Source: Halichondria panicea (taxonomy: Eukaryota > Porifera > Demospongiae > Suberitida > Halichondriidae). Taken from it: DNA of 64,000 nt. A model generated the notes under the pieces. That model saw only the letters and a program-made list of their open reading frames with translations, ran no database searches and was not told the DNA's origin. Shown here one piece after another: positions 12,265 through 24,533 of this stretch. A program made the position numbers and the translations under genes. The first letter of the stretch is position 1. The number at the start of each line of letters is the position of its first letter. The stretch spans positions 3,176,315 to 3,240,314 of the forward strand of contig NC_087384.1 of assembly GCF_963675165.1 (NCBI RefSeq), written 5' to 3'.

Positions 12265-12928
12265 GGATGCCAAAGGTATACATAATCGAATAAAAAACAA
12301 ACATTTGCAATGTGTAACATTGCTAGGATTGCCAGAAAAAGCGAAGAAACAAGAAATTCGGCGAGTGAATAACTCCAATCGGTTGCAATGTCATTCACAT
12401 GTACCGTACCCTCGCGAAAATAAGCCCATCTTGAATAAACGCCCATCCCCTCTTTTGCTTCGAAGTTCTTGCACGAGAGTATTTTCACTCGATATAAGCC
12501 CACCCAGAATAAAGAGTTGAGCATGCGCAGTAGCTGAATGCCACATGTTTACTATTAATTATGCCTCGAGGCGTAGCCCCATGAGGGATACGGTAAAGCC
12601 ATAGATTGGAAACGCATTACGTCATACGGCTCAATCCTACCTACTAACCTTGACCTCGATTACAGGCCCTTCATTGCGGCGTAAATTTGAGGCCACATTG
12701 ATATTTGAGTGTGCGACAAGCTTAAGCTCAGGCTGTTGAGTACCTCAAGAAGCTCATACTGTGGACACAGTGTAGTTAAAGCATAGATTGAACTCTTCAA
12801 TATGGTTAAAGGATAAAGGCTTCATGATGGCATCCATATCAGCAAAAAAGCTAGATCTATTTTATTCACGACAAAAACGTGTTTATATCTTACTGAACTC
12901 GAGCCTTGACACTAATCATAAGTGTATA
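12265..12928. repeat. Repeat fragments, no gene seen
   Basis: Starts with GGATGC, which resembles the next codons of the SEFIR exon, then diverges from copies B and C. It contains a piece of a TACCCTCGCGAAAATAAGCCC-type element (12400-12510) and a short copy of the ATGCCTCGAGGCGTAGCC repeat (12560-12600). No coding exon is supported. Confidence 0.45.
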
Positions 12929-13217
12929 CAGTAGAACCTCGATTATCCGGACACCTTGGTTCCAGAAGCAGGCCGGATACGTGAATATGCCGGATAATCG
13001 AATAGATAAACCACGCCTTGATCCACCTACTTTATTGATAAACAGCAGTGCCACATGGTTGTCTGCGCATGCGCAGAAGATAAGCAGGCATGTCTCCATG
13101 GTAACAGCTGCAACGCGCATGCACATATTAGGGACATGCCCATTTTCTGATCTGAAACTGCTAAGCCGGATAATCGAGGTTCCGGATAATGAGGGCCGGA
13201 TAATCGAGGTTCTACTG
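12929..13217. mobile_element. Pogo/Tigger-like MITE
   Basis: 289 bp with inverted ends CAGTAGAACCTCGATTATCC and GGATAATCGAGGTTCTACTG, flanked by TA on both sides. The ends and TA target are typical of pogo-type Tc1/mariner non-autonomous elements. No transposase is present. Confidence 0.85.
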
Positions 13218-13465
13218 TACTGTACTCTAAGAATTATAATATTAATTTAAAAGTGGTTGCAGAGAAGATTAAAAACAAAAATAAACACGTACATATGTGT
13301 ATACTTAATATGAGGTGAGGTTACTACGTGTCTTATGGATGACATTGTTGAATTCATGTCTTCCTAGATGCTTTTGTTTTGTTGAGAGAGAGTGGGATCT
13401 GGTTGAGGAGGACTTGCACCTTTTCTTACGAGCTTTTTGCTTCACATCCTAAAAAGACAATTAAT

Positions 13466-13864
13466 TACCGTATATCTTCTAATTTATCGGGCAGCAAAAA
13501 ATAATTATTTTGGAAATTGTCCGGGTAAATTGGAACAGATTTTTATAGAGCATGCGAAGTGTCCGGAATAATTAGAACAAGCAAGCAGCTGCATGCGAGC
13601 TAGCTAAGTTTAATAGAACAGGGTACGACTGAATAGTTGCACTAGCTATCTAAAACTAGCTAATCAAAGCTATCTAACTGCAGTACTGTAAGTCTTACTT
13701 GCCGTCTATAGATCTATGAATGATAACTCAACTTTTCAAGGTATTGTCCGGATATTTAGAACAAATGTAATATTAAAGTGTCCGTTGTATTAGAACAACG
13801 AAAATTGCCCAAAAGAGTGTCCGGGGTAATTAGAAGTGTCCGATAAATTAGAAGATATACGGTA
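13466..13864. mobile_element. MITE, TACCGTATATCTTCTAATTT family, copy 1
   Basis: Near-perfect inverted ends TACCGTATATCTTCTAATTT and AAATTAGAAGATATACGGTA bound 399 bp. Inner repeats of GTCCGG...TTAGAACA are present. A second copy of the whole element lies at 21843-22232. Confidence 0.85.
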
Positions 13865-14381
13865 ATCACTTTAATATAAAAGTTGTTGTAAATCACGATT
13901 GGATGAAGGGCGATCACTCCAAATTCATTTGCATACTACATTCTAGCAGAGTACTACAATAATAGAAAACAACACATCTGCAAAAGTCTATTTGAGAAAT
14001 AGCTTCCACAAAATTGTCACTATAGTACAAACTTTTTTACATAAAGCAGAGTGTAACTCACTAATCCATGCAATATGAGGCTTATGCTATGTATCATACT
14101 ATAGCTCTATTATGTAAGAACAAGATTCTCTCATGTAACCAATCCATAATACCTTACATTGAGCAATAGAGCTTCTGCAAACAACTCACCCTAACTTTCA
14201 AGGTTGAAAAACACTTTTTAGTGTGCAATACACCATCTAAACTTTATGGGACCACTACCATTGGAAAGCTTGTGTTTTTATGTAACCAAACAGCTTACTT
14301 GAAAGCTGAAAGAATGATCTTAAAGTCCAAAAATATAGCTCAAAAAACAAAACAAATGACCTTTTTTACTAACAATAAACT

Positions 14382-15308
14382 AGTGTTCAAGCTGGCGCTG
14401 TGCTAATGCCTCTCGCCATGTTTTTGCTTTCGCTCAAAAGTATTAGAGTGTTATATTAGTTTCTATAATGAATTTTAAAGTCACTGAGAAGAAAAGACTT
14501 ATTTACATGCATCTATTGTTGTTATTATTTTATTGTATTATGTGGCTTACCAGGACCTCAAGAAAGAAGAAAATTGATTCTTCCAGGATCTGTAGTTCAG
14601 TGTATATAATATCTAAGACCTGTGTATGCATATTGTTATCTATATTGTTATATGGTAGTGTTTTGTGGCTTACCAGGCCCTCAAAGACAAAGATGATTCT
14701 GCCAGGAGGATCTGGTCTGATATTATTTTCTCACACATGGGGAATGAGCGCGCATGCGCATTACATCCATAGGAATAATTAAAGGGTGTGTCCAAAGAGA
14801 TCAAATGGCTACTGCTAGCTAGCTAGCTGTTTTAACAGATATTTTCTGAGTATTGTAGCTAACAAAAAGCTAGCGCTTTAGCGCAAGGCTAACTCATATG
14901 TTGAATAGAAAGTATGTGCGGACAGATGATGCTATGAAAGATTCTGAAGAGGCCTTCAATGTGAGTCAAACTAGCCATAACTCGAGAAAGAAGCTTTAGT
15001 TTGCTAATCCACGAATCAAAATCCAAGAGAACGTGGCTAGAAGCCTATAGAAGCTGTTAGTTTTCGTCGCATTACAACCGTTGAGCAGACAAAGGTTTGC
15101 TCCCATGCACTTTTTGGCTACAAAACAAGCCATTTAAGACGATCAGTATGCACTATTATTAACTGTGGACACCCCTTGTGAAACAATTAAAGCACATTGT
15201 AAATTATTTGGATCCAATTATTTACCTCTTCTATAACACTCTAATACTTTTTGAGCGAAAGCAAAAACATGGCGAGAGGCATTAGCAAGCGCACGCTTGC
15301 AACACTCG
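14382..15308. mobile_element. Foldback element with GAGTGTTGCAAGCG-type ends
   Basis: The left arm TGCTAATGCCTCTCGCCATG...GCTCAAAAGTATTAGAGTGTTAT is matched in reverse by the right arm at about 15230-15308, which ends CTTGCAACACTCG. The interior includes a reverse-oriented copy of the GCCTCGAGGCGTAGCC-associated repeat (14790-15120). Solitary copies of the same end occur at about 16001-16060 and 16337-16410. No transposase is seen. Confidence 0.7.
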
Positions 15309-15640
15309 TTTAGTGAAAAAAGGAAGTTTTAGGCTAGCTAGTAAGACTATACTCCTTGCTGGACCAAGATCAGACATATAACTACTCTGTATGGATCTGT
15401 TTGCCCTTGAAGATGTATATATAATTATGCAGGGAACAAGTAGTCCTATTATTAGAAAACACAAAGTCCAAGAAAGTTATCACACAGGCTAATTTTGCAG
15501 GTTACCTTACTTTGGTTTCTGAAATGAAGTACCTGATATATAGCTAGCTGCTCTGTAGAAGTATGACCTACCATCCTTCGGGAAGTTCTGCTACATCTGA
15601 CATTGACAATTAAGCAACGAATAGTGTCAGAGTCCACTTC

Positions 15641-16867
15641 TTCATGTTTATTCTCTTGTCATGCTTTAATTATACTCATGCATTAGTTTATAACATTGTT
15701 GTTGTCAATGAAATGTTCATTAAAATGAAAATACAATAAATTAACAAGAATTGTCATAGAGCAAAGTGTAAACCTCGATTTGAGGCCGCGGGTGGGCGTA
15801 TATTTGAATAAAAACTCACCGTTCGCGATTAAACGCCCAGTCCCCTAATAAGCCTAGACTTCTCGCGGAAAAGAGTGGGCGTATTTTTGTGAGGGTACGG
15901 TACAATGTTTTTTGTAGTTTGTTTTTACGCTCTGATACATGCATTTTGGGTGATATTTTTGTGACATAGTTACGATGTTTCCTAAATACAGTGTTTAACG
16001 AGTGTTACAAGTGTGCGCTTGCTAATGCCTCTCGCCATGTTTTTGCTTTCTCAAAAGTAAAGGAAGAGAGGGATTGGAAACACGAGTCCACGCATGTGAT
16101 TTTTCCTTGGCTTAATTTAAATTGGGGGGCGGGGCATATTCCTAAACCATCCGTGTTGCCCCCCGCCAGGAAACACTTTTATTTGTTTGAGGCCTTATGC
16201 AGACCTATCTAAGGTCCCCTAAAACTTATACCCCTTGATGGTGGGTATCATGTGGAAAACACATAATCTCGATTGCTTGGGAAAGAGGTGTTTGAGATGG
16301 ACTACCATAGGCTATGTACCAATAACGTTTATAATGAGTGTTGCAAGCGTGCGCTTGCTAATGCCTCTCGCCATGTTATGCTTTCGCTCAAAACGTATTA
16401 GTGTTAATTTATAGTAGTTTCTATAATGTTAAAGTTAGCTTATCTATATAATCTCACTGAGAAGAAAAAACTTACTTACATGCATCTATTGCTGTTATCT
16501 ATTGTATTATGTGGCTACCAGGACCTCAAGAAAGAAAAAATGATTCTTCTAGGATCTGGAGTTCAGTGTATATAATATATGAGAAGAAAAGACTTGTGTA
16601 CATGCATATTGTTATCGCCCAGCCAGTGCGGCCCGAGGGCATTATGTCAATATAATTATGGCATTATGGCATATTGCACAAGGGCGCGTGCAATAACTAA
16701 CTTGTTGCCCAATGACGTTAAACTCGTCTGCTGGGCAACAAATTGTTATATGGTAGTGTTTTGTGGCTTACCAGGCCCTCAAGAAAAATGTGATTCTGCC
16801 AGGAGGATCTGGATTAGTCGAGCGCCGCCGCCCTCCTTGAAGGAGGTCGGGAATCAAGCCTATCCAC
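15641..16867. repeat. Repeat-rich stretch with element ends
   Basis: Contains a GTGGGCGTATTTTTGTGAGGG-type MITE remnant (about 15770-15905) and two solitary GCTAATGCCTCTCGCCATG ends (about 16025 and 16358). It also contains diverged direct repeats of the CTTACCAGGACCTCAAGAAAG block seen at 14545 and 14660. No gene is supported. Confidence 0.5.
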
Positions 16868-16986
16868 CAGAGGAGGTACGACATCCGCGTGTCAAAGGAA
16901 ATGTTTTACACACACATTCCTTAGGTCAAAATTCAATATAATGTAGAATGTGAGTGTTAAGACACGCGGATGTCGTACCTCCTCTG
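16868..16986. mobile_element. Short foldback element with 9-bp target duplication
   Basis: Inverted arms CAGAGGAGGTACGACATCCG and its complement bound 119 bp. The flanks are identical 9-mers, CCTATCCAC, at 16859-16867 and 16987-16995. A related element with CAGAGGAGGTCCGACA ends is at 62123-62353. Confidence 0.85.
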
Positions 16987-17166
16987 CCTATCCACAGTTT
17001 TGTTCTGGCCTGTTATGCAATAGTATCATGAATATTATTCATTCTATGTGAGCCAATAGCAATGAATATCGTTTATTAAAGTGGGTGTTGGCCACGCCTC
17101 TCAGTCAATCCAACGTGTGCAAAATTCACACTAGTTGGGCGTAGCCCGACCGTCCCTGACGGGAGG

Positions 17167-17394
17167 TCGGGTTGCAAGCCTATCTGGGATTTGTTATAGT
17201 GGCGCCCTATCAGATTGAAGCATTTTTTATGTGCTTGGTTACACTTCCGTTTGCATCTAGTTGCGAAACCGCATGCAGTGTATGCTGTGGTCTACACGTC
17301 ATCAAGTCGGTTAACACCCACTTGAGAATAACAATATTCATAGCAGTGTTACATAATGCAGCAGGACAAATCCCAGATAAGCTTGCAACCCGAC
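17167..17394. mobile_element. Inverted-repeat element
   Basis: The arms GTCGGGTTGCAAGCCTATCT and its complement (17366-17394) surround about 170 bp. A GGGCGTAGCCC palindrome precedes the left arm. The ends are not resolved. No gene is visible here or onward to about 18.2 kb, which holds only AT-rich sequence and a copy of the AACTGCTCAGCGGTTG repeat (17755-17890). Confidence 0.55.
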
Positions 17395-18265
17395 TTGCTG
17401 CGCTTCCTCTCCCCAAGCTTTTTATCCTAGATCTGCTAACGGTGAGCCATCCAGCTTCCCATCAGAGGAGGTACACCAATGTCAAAAGTCACAATTTAAA
17501 ACACCACATGCGCTTTACCTTTGTTTTGAGTTCACCCTTGCGCCCCTGGGTTTATGCACCACCACTAGCTTCATCCTCTTTATAATCAATCTGGCTTGTG
17601 GTTTTGAGCTTGTAAACTAATAATTAATTATTGTCTTTGCACATACTATTTATGCCAAGATTTTATGCTGTTCATATTCTATGTATAGTTACATGACTCG
17701 GTGTGCGTGTGCGTGTGCAGAGTATTACCGTATCTGGTAACACTCTACATAAGCTGTAACTGCTCAGCGGTTGTAATGCGACAAAAACTAACAGCTTCTA
17801 TAATCTCCTAGCCACGTTTCTCTTGGATTTGATTCATCAATTTGCCAACTAAAGCTTCTTTCTCGAGTTATGGCTAGTCATGTATATACCCCAAATTAAC
17901 GCCCAGGGTTTGCACTTCAATTTATAATGAATTTGTAATAAGCAAGCAACAGCTTTATTTTTGAAAATGTCCTAGTCTGACTGAAATATTTCTGCTTCTC
18001 TGCTAAAAACCTTCGCATTGGCACTGTATCGGACAAGCTAGTAATTATATGACTCCAACTTCTATAGGAGCGTTATGCAACAAATGAGCCCAGCCTCCTC
18101 TTTTCTCTGCACTCGAGCCCCACCCCCGCCCAGCCCAAGCTTCTCTGGCTAGCTAGCTAACTACATAGCAAGGAACAGCTTGCTACACTATATCGTTCCC
18201 AAAAAGACACAAAAGTCTACTGAATGGGCATTAAAACATGGCTGCAGGATAGAAACAAAGGTTAG

Positions 18266-21200
18266 GAGGACGAAGTTGACAAATGCCTAGAAGACCTGCT
18301 TGTGACAATGGACTCAGAACAGTTAAAATCATTGGCTCTCAGTGTTCCTCGTAGAGACAAGAAAAGTCTGGTAAACCTTACCATTAACCCAGCAAGTGCT
18401 ATAGAAACTGGTAGTGAAAAAAATATCGCATAGTGCTTATAAATCAATCCAGTGTGTTGGATAGCTTTATATCCCGTTGCTACGTTGTTGCCAAGTGCAT
18501 AATTCACTAACCACAAAGTCATGCACTAACCGCAAAACGCCCCTCTTACCATTAACTTTTTTCCACTTCCAGTTCAAATGAAAATTAAACAACATCCCCA
18601 GGATATGCTTACTAAAGTTGGTGAGGATGCCAAATTCTTCATTGCTGTGACTGCGTCTTCTCCTGGGCAGATCTCTTACAACTGGTGCTTTAACAATCAG
18701 AGTGTATCAGATTACAATGCTGACTACAAGGGAGCAACAACAAGTGAACTAGTCGTTTTGAAGTCCTTGTCCAAGCACTGTGGTAGCTACAAGTGTATTG
18801 TCACACATCAATTTTCTTCAGATGTGCAAGTCCCTTCATTTTCGGCTGTCCTTGAAATTGGTATTATAGATATAATATATTATATACCGTATATCGTAGA
18901 GTTTTTTCATATGTATGTTCCATTAATTAAACGAACAAATTATGCAATAGGTTCTACGTCACCATTCTGAACAGTTATGGTTCATACGAAATTTTCATCA
19001 AAAAATTGTCCACTATGGTAATATTAACCCCCTAACCCTAACCTTACAGTATTTATAGTCAAATCTATAGAATTCTCATTGAATGTACAGATGGAACCAA
19101 AATTGAAGTCGAGGAGTCTAATCTCCTTGGAATAATTTTACAGAACTTGACTTCACTGCAAGATGATGAACTGGATTTAAATATTAAGGAGCTACTCAGT
19201 GGAACAAGTAATCTGACTTACGAGGAGCTACAAATAGTTCTTGGTCAGACCACACATACATCGTATTTATCAACTGGTCTGAAACAGAAGCTGAAAACAC
19301 GTAAGCAATATAACGTCATTCATCCTGCACTCTATTAAAGTTATTGCTATTCAAGCAATTCATTTATTTGTTTTCAGGGATACAGGAGGATAAAATCTAT
19401 GATGAAGCAATAAAAAATGATAAAAAGATTAAATTGTTCTATCTCAAAATGCTTGCTCTTGGACCAGGACAAATAGGAAAATCAACATTTATCCGTAGAC
19501 TTCTTGGAATCATGCAATGGGATATCGATGAAGATCCTGAAAATGGACCAACTAGAAGCACTGGCCAGTCTGAATGTAGAGAAGTATTCTTAGGCTACAA
19601 TCATGAATCAGTAGCTCTGTCAACTGAACAAAGCTGGCATGTACTTGGTGAATCAGACATAGGTAAGGAATTGAGAGCACTCATTTCCCTATTAAATATT
19701 CAGACTGAAGCCAAAACACTTAATGAAACGGTTGCTCCAGAAGAAACAAAGGTGATTCCTCAAGCGTCGCTTCAACAAAGTGATTCATCTGATTCTAATG
19801 TGATCCCAACAAATAAAACAAAATCTGAAAATAACTCTGTTGCTGTAACAACTAATACTTGTCCATCTTCCGAGCAGTCCCCCGACACTCCAAAAGCTCA
19901 AACAAAATCTCAAAGAAGCGAGATCGACGAAGCATATGAAGAGTTTGAAAAGCTACGCTATTCTAAGCATTACACATCGAGTGATTCCCCCGATGATGAT
20001 ATAAAGTCAATACATGCTATAATCAACATCGCGGATGTTGGTGGTCAACCGGCTTTCTTAGAATTGCTACCATCCTTGACAATTGGACCAGCAATGTACC
20101 TTGTATTCATGAAACTTCTATGGGAATTGGATGTTCCAAAGGAGTCGCTATACAAAGGCGAAAACGAGATGGAAGCTTTAGTCTGTAAAAACTACACATA
20201 TACACCAGAAGAAGTTATTTTCACTGCTCTCTCCAGTATTGCATGCTTTGGTCACTCTGACAAGGAGGTAGAGAAGTATTTATCTTCTGACCAGGATGCT
20301 AAATCGGATGCCAATAAGAAGAAGATCAGCTCACTTGCATTGATTATGGGAACCTATGCAGATGAACTACAATCTGGTGGTGAGACAGCTACTGAACAAG
20401 TAAAAGAAACCAATCAGCAACTTCGTGCAACGCTGGACACTACCCCTTTCTACGAGGATGGCCTTATCAACTATTCTAATTTAATAAAAAAAGAAGTTCT
20501 CTTTCAAATTAATAATAAGTCTGGGGGCAAACCTGAAGTTGATAACTATAGAAAACTTATTAAAAAGCTTATTGAAAGCAGATTCCGTCAGTACACAATC
20601 CCAGCAAGGTGGTTGATGTTTAGTATTTGCTTGAAAATTCTTGCTCAGAAAAAGAAGAAGAGTGTTATAGAATTTCCAGACTGTGTTAAAGTTGGTGATT
20701 GCTTTAAAATGAATGAGAAGACAGTAAAATGTGCTCTAACATTCCTTCACAAATACATCGGGTTAGTGATGTACTTTCAGAAGGAGGAAAAGCTCAAACT
20801 TTCAAAGGATATCGTCATCTGTGATCCTCAAGCAGTTTTCACTTCTATTAGTGACCTTATTTTTAATATTTATGATCCAAACAAACGGAATGTAAAAGCA
20901 CCTGTGTTCGATCGCTTCACACAAAAGGGTTTCTTTTCTCCTGAAGATCACACCATGATGGAGGCTATCACTGCTAAAAAAAACCACTTTCCCATTGAAG
21001 ACCTGATACCGTTGTTGGAGTATCTAAACATCGCTGTTCCAATGGTTATGGATTCAATCTCTGGGTATTTTCTTCCAGCAGTTCTTCAAACAGCCACTAG
21101 TGAGGTATTGAATACGACTCTCGAAGGAGCAGATCCTGATCGAGATCCAGAGCCCCTTTGTGTCCGTTTTAAAACTAGTTTTGTGCCATTGGGATTTGTT

Positions 21201-24200
21201 TCTGCCCTTGTAGCTAATTTATTAAATGATAACAACAAGGATTTGCTTTTACTTGGGAAAGAGCAAGATAAAGTTGTGTACAAAAACAAAATCACATTTC
21301 GATTTCGAGGGCGTTACAATATTGTGCTGATTTCCCGGGCCAAGTATTGTGAATTTCGAGTATCTCGACCCCCAGGTGCTGTTGAAGATGAAGAGTTCAG
21401 CAGCACCAACTGTTGCCCACTGCTTAAAGACATGTTACAGAAATCAATCAAGAATGTAATCGACAGAATGCGACAGAGTTCTCTATTCCAGCTGTCACAT
21501 GGCTATGATTTTGCTTTTAAATGCCCTCAAAGCAACTGTAAGGAAACAATGGGTAGCAGATCATCATTAGTAGTAATTAATCCAGCAGACCTTAAAAGCC
21601 TGACTTGCGAGAGCTGCAAGATTGCTATACATGCAACCCTTCAAATGAAGACATGGTTCACAAAGGTGAGTTATAATTGTGTACCTCTAAGTATGAATGC
21701 AGCTGTAATAGTCTATGTATATGGCCAGCAAAAACAGGAGTTTAAAAATAATAATCTATATACCATGCACCTTTGCTCTTATTTCTTTTACGCATGCCCA
21801 CAATAGCAGGACCTATACTGTATAGTGGATGTATTATGTGGGTACCGTATATCTTCTAATTTATCGGACAGCAAAAAATAATTATTTTGGAAATTGTCTG
21901 GGTATAATTGGAACAGATTTTATACAGCATGCGAAGTGTCCAGAACAAGCAAGCAGCTGCATGCGAGCTAGCTAAGTTTAATAGAACAGTGTGCGACTGA
22001 ATAGTTGCACTAGCTATCTAAAACTAGCTACTTAAAGCTATCTAACTGCAGCACTCTAAGTTTTGTCTTACTTGCCGTCTGTGATCGTGAATGGTGAATG
22101 TAACTCAAAGTATTGTCTGGATATTTAGAACAAAAAGCAACTGGAGTGTCCGTTGTATTAGAACAACGAAAATTGCCCAAAAGAGTGTCCGGGGTAATTA
22201 GAAGTGTCCGATAAATTAGAAGATATACTGCATATACATTTTCGTGGAAAAACGGCATGTTAGCCTAATTTTGGCGGAATAATAGCCGCTTTGCAGCATG
22301 CATGCATGCATATGCATGTGATAAAATTTGTGAGTATAAAATGCTTGCTTTCAGTGAAAACATTTATACCCTCAAAATATACCCACTGCATGTACGGTGT
22401 TTTACTACTCCCATTTCCCCTCATGCACATGCAGGACCTAGCCCATGATATTATTGATGATCAAAAGGTGAATAGTCCTTTCCACACAACGGTATATAGA
22501 AGGAATTTAATTGGCTTTTCCCAGTCTGGGACGGAAGTGCTGCTGTCACGCCCACTTTTACTATCAACTGTGCACATGAAAATGATCATTTTAGTTGCAA
22601 CTGCATTCTGTATAGCCTCGATTCCAGGCCGATTAAAATACGTATTTTAATCGGCCTTGAATCGAGGCTACATTCTGTACTGCCATGTGCTTGTGCAAGA
22701 GTGATTGTTAGCAAGCGCTCAGGAGAGAAGCTACAGCCCACAGAAAACAAGCAGGTAAGACAGTAAATCCAACAGTGATTTTTTTGCAACAAATCCTGCC
22801 TATACGTACCTTACCTTACTGCATACTGTTACTGTAGCTATACAGACAGTATTACTGCAAGTTGCCACTCTTGTTTTGTTCACTGAAGGTTGGATTTACT
22901 GTCATAACTGCTTGTTTTCTGTGGGCTGTAGTTCCTCTCCTGAGCGCTTGCTAACAATCACTCATGCATCATTTAATTACGGTGGCCCTGAGTGCTACTC
23001 CTAGTTGACAGTTCATACTTGATAGTTCAAATGCCTAGTTTGTAGTTCGCAGTTGCTACTTGATAGTTCAACCGCGTAGTTGGTAGTTCGCAGTTGCTAC
23101 TTGATAGTTCAAATGCCTAGTTGGTAGTTCGCAGTTGCTAGTTGGCAGTTGGCAGTTGGTAGTTAGCAGTTGGGAGTTGGGAGTTTGTGACCTTTAAACT
23201 TCGCAACGAACTAATGCCAGGAATTATTCTCTAAGCCTTCATTGATGGGGGCAAGCCCTACTTAATGTACATTGTATAGTGGACACACGTTAGTGCCGTC
23301 TGAGGCCAGTAAACTTAAAAGACTACATTTTCTACGCCAGTTAGCAAATATATAGATCTTTTCACTGCCTCTAATCTTTTAACTATAACTTTAAATGGCC
23401 TCAATAGAATCTAAGAACCTGTTATAATCCTTCCCCCCCCTACCAGGAATATAGGTGCATAGGGATTAGACTTGAAATTACCTCCCTACCTAGAATGATG
23501 TACATAATTATAATAATTATGAAGATTAATATTGCCGTTACGAACTGCCAACTCCCAACTGCCAACTAGCAACTGCCAACTAGCAACTAGGAGTAGCACT
23601 CAGGGCCACCGTATTTAACAGCTAAAACTTCAATTTTGCATGCAGTCTTGCATAAATAGATCAAGCACATGGCAGTACAGAATGCGGTTGCAACTGAAGT
23701 GATCATTTTCATGAACATTTGATAGTAAAATGGGCGTGGCAGCAGCACTTCCGTCCCCTGCATGCAGGTCCAATATAAATTACATGTTCATATAATGATG
23801 TGTATAGGATCCACGAACTACCAGTCTCAATGAGTTGATGGTCAAGTATGAAGTCACTGATGAGCAGTTGGATCGAGAGATTGAACAAGACGACCTTGTT
23901 CCAGTAGCTATGCACTTTGATAATGTGGAGCTCTACCTCAACCCACTGAAGTTGACTGGCAATGAACAAGTTGACGTGAAGAGAGATGCTTGTGCTAAAG
24001 GCAATGAAATAGCAGTTATCAACTGTTTGTCAATTTGGAGGGGACACGAACCCAGCGAAGCAACCTTCAGAGTACTGATTAGTATCTTATGGGATCTGAG
24101 GAAGGAAAAAATTGCTACCAACATTTGTCAGTACTTGAAAAAAAAAGGTATTTACTTTGCACTGTGTGTACAGTATTGTGTTACTGCATGCAGCATTTCA

Positions 24201-24369
24201 AAATACAGTTTGTAGAATGTGTATAATAATACTCTTTACAGGACCATGGCACATTCAGAGAGGAGTACCTGGTGCAAGGTATGGGAACACTATGATCAGT
24301 CACGCTATAAACATTATGTTCACAATATATACTTGGCTGCATGGGTCTCAATTGTGTTCTACACTTTAA
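18266..24369 (+). CDS. Ig - ROC/COR GTPase - death domain protein
   Basis: Exons: 18266-18350 (boundaries uncertain), 18573-18860, 19091-19300, 19378-21665, 22435-22467, 23808-24147, 24242-24369; phases agree and give about 1,124 codons. Exon 2 is an Ig-like fold (W in the core and GSYKCIV; the first core Cys is replaced by Phe), resembling intracellular Ig domains of the MALT1 type. The long exon begins with a Ras-of-complex GTPase: P-loop GPGQIGKST, then DVGGQ, then GTYAD where NKxD is usual. A COR-like region follows (RWLMFSICLKILAQ... and a winged-helix-like stretch), then a Cys cluster (CPQSNC...CESC) that could bind zinc. Exon 23808-24147 is a death domain (VPVAMHFDN...CLSIWRG...ATNICQYLKKK). 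Likely a cytosolic apoptosis or immune signalling GTPase. The true 5' end and the last 42 residues are uncertain. Confidence 0.75.
21843..22232. mobile_element. MITE, TACCGTATATCTTCTAATTT family, copy 2
   Basis: A 390-bp copy of the element at 13466-13864, in the ROCO intron 21666-22434, in the same orientation. It has the same ends, apart from a changed right terminus (ATACTGCA), and the same inner GTCCG/TTAGAACAA blocks. Confidence 0.85.
22525..23760. mobile_element. Nested foldback elements in ROCO intron
   Basis: The outer arms GGGACGGAAGTGCTGCTG (22529 on) and their complement (ending near 23756) are each about 170 bp. A second pair, AGCAAGCGCTCAGGAGAGAA and its complement (about 22709 and 22950), lies inside. 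A third inverted pair, TACGGTGGCCCTGAGTGCTA, bounds 22978-23613. Within it, AGTTGGC/AGTTGGT-type 7-bp units run in tandem (about 22999-23185) and reappear inverted at 23545-23590. The left outer arm is split by the hairpin element at 22613-22670. Confidence 0.75.
22613..22670. mobile_element. 58-bp palindromic element, TAGCCTCGAT family
   Basis: Almost perfect hairpin TAGCCTCGATTCCAGGC...GAATCGAGGCTA, flanked by identical 9-mers CATTCTGTA at 22604-22612 and 22671-22679. The same ends occur at 62950-63049, also with a 9-bp duplication, and in a diverged copy near 42147-42193. Confidence 0.85.
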
Positions 24370-24533
24370 ATTATAAACCCACAACAGGCTGTATATACCT
24401 ATACATGGACAACTATAACCTGAGCCTATACATTTGTACATGCACACACGATTCATGCAACTCAGGCTTTATGACAACTCTCTTGATGATGTTTATTGTC
24501 TAAGATACAACTTTATTTTTATTCTCCTCAGTA

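Larger units (their letters stand above)
13305..15640 (-). other. Possible two-exon minus-strand gene fragment
   Basis: Candidate terminal exon 13448-13305: a strong TCTTTTTAG acceptor, 47 basic Ser/Lys/Arg-rich codons (KARKKRCKSSSTRSHS...) and a stop. Candidate upstream exon from about 15640 down to 15572: DSDTIRCLIVNVRCSRTSRRM with donor GTAGGT at phase 0, matching the acceptor phase. The intervening sequence is filled by transposons. No homologue is recognised and upstream exons were not found. Confidence 0.25.

Noticed and set aside
19027..19046. CCCTAACCCTAACC, telomere-like repeat in a ROCO intron
   Set aside because: Only two units; most likely chance or a minor interstitial trace. 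No chromosome-end features nearby.
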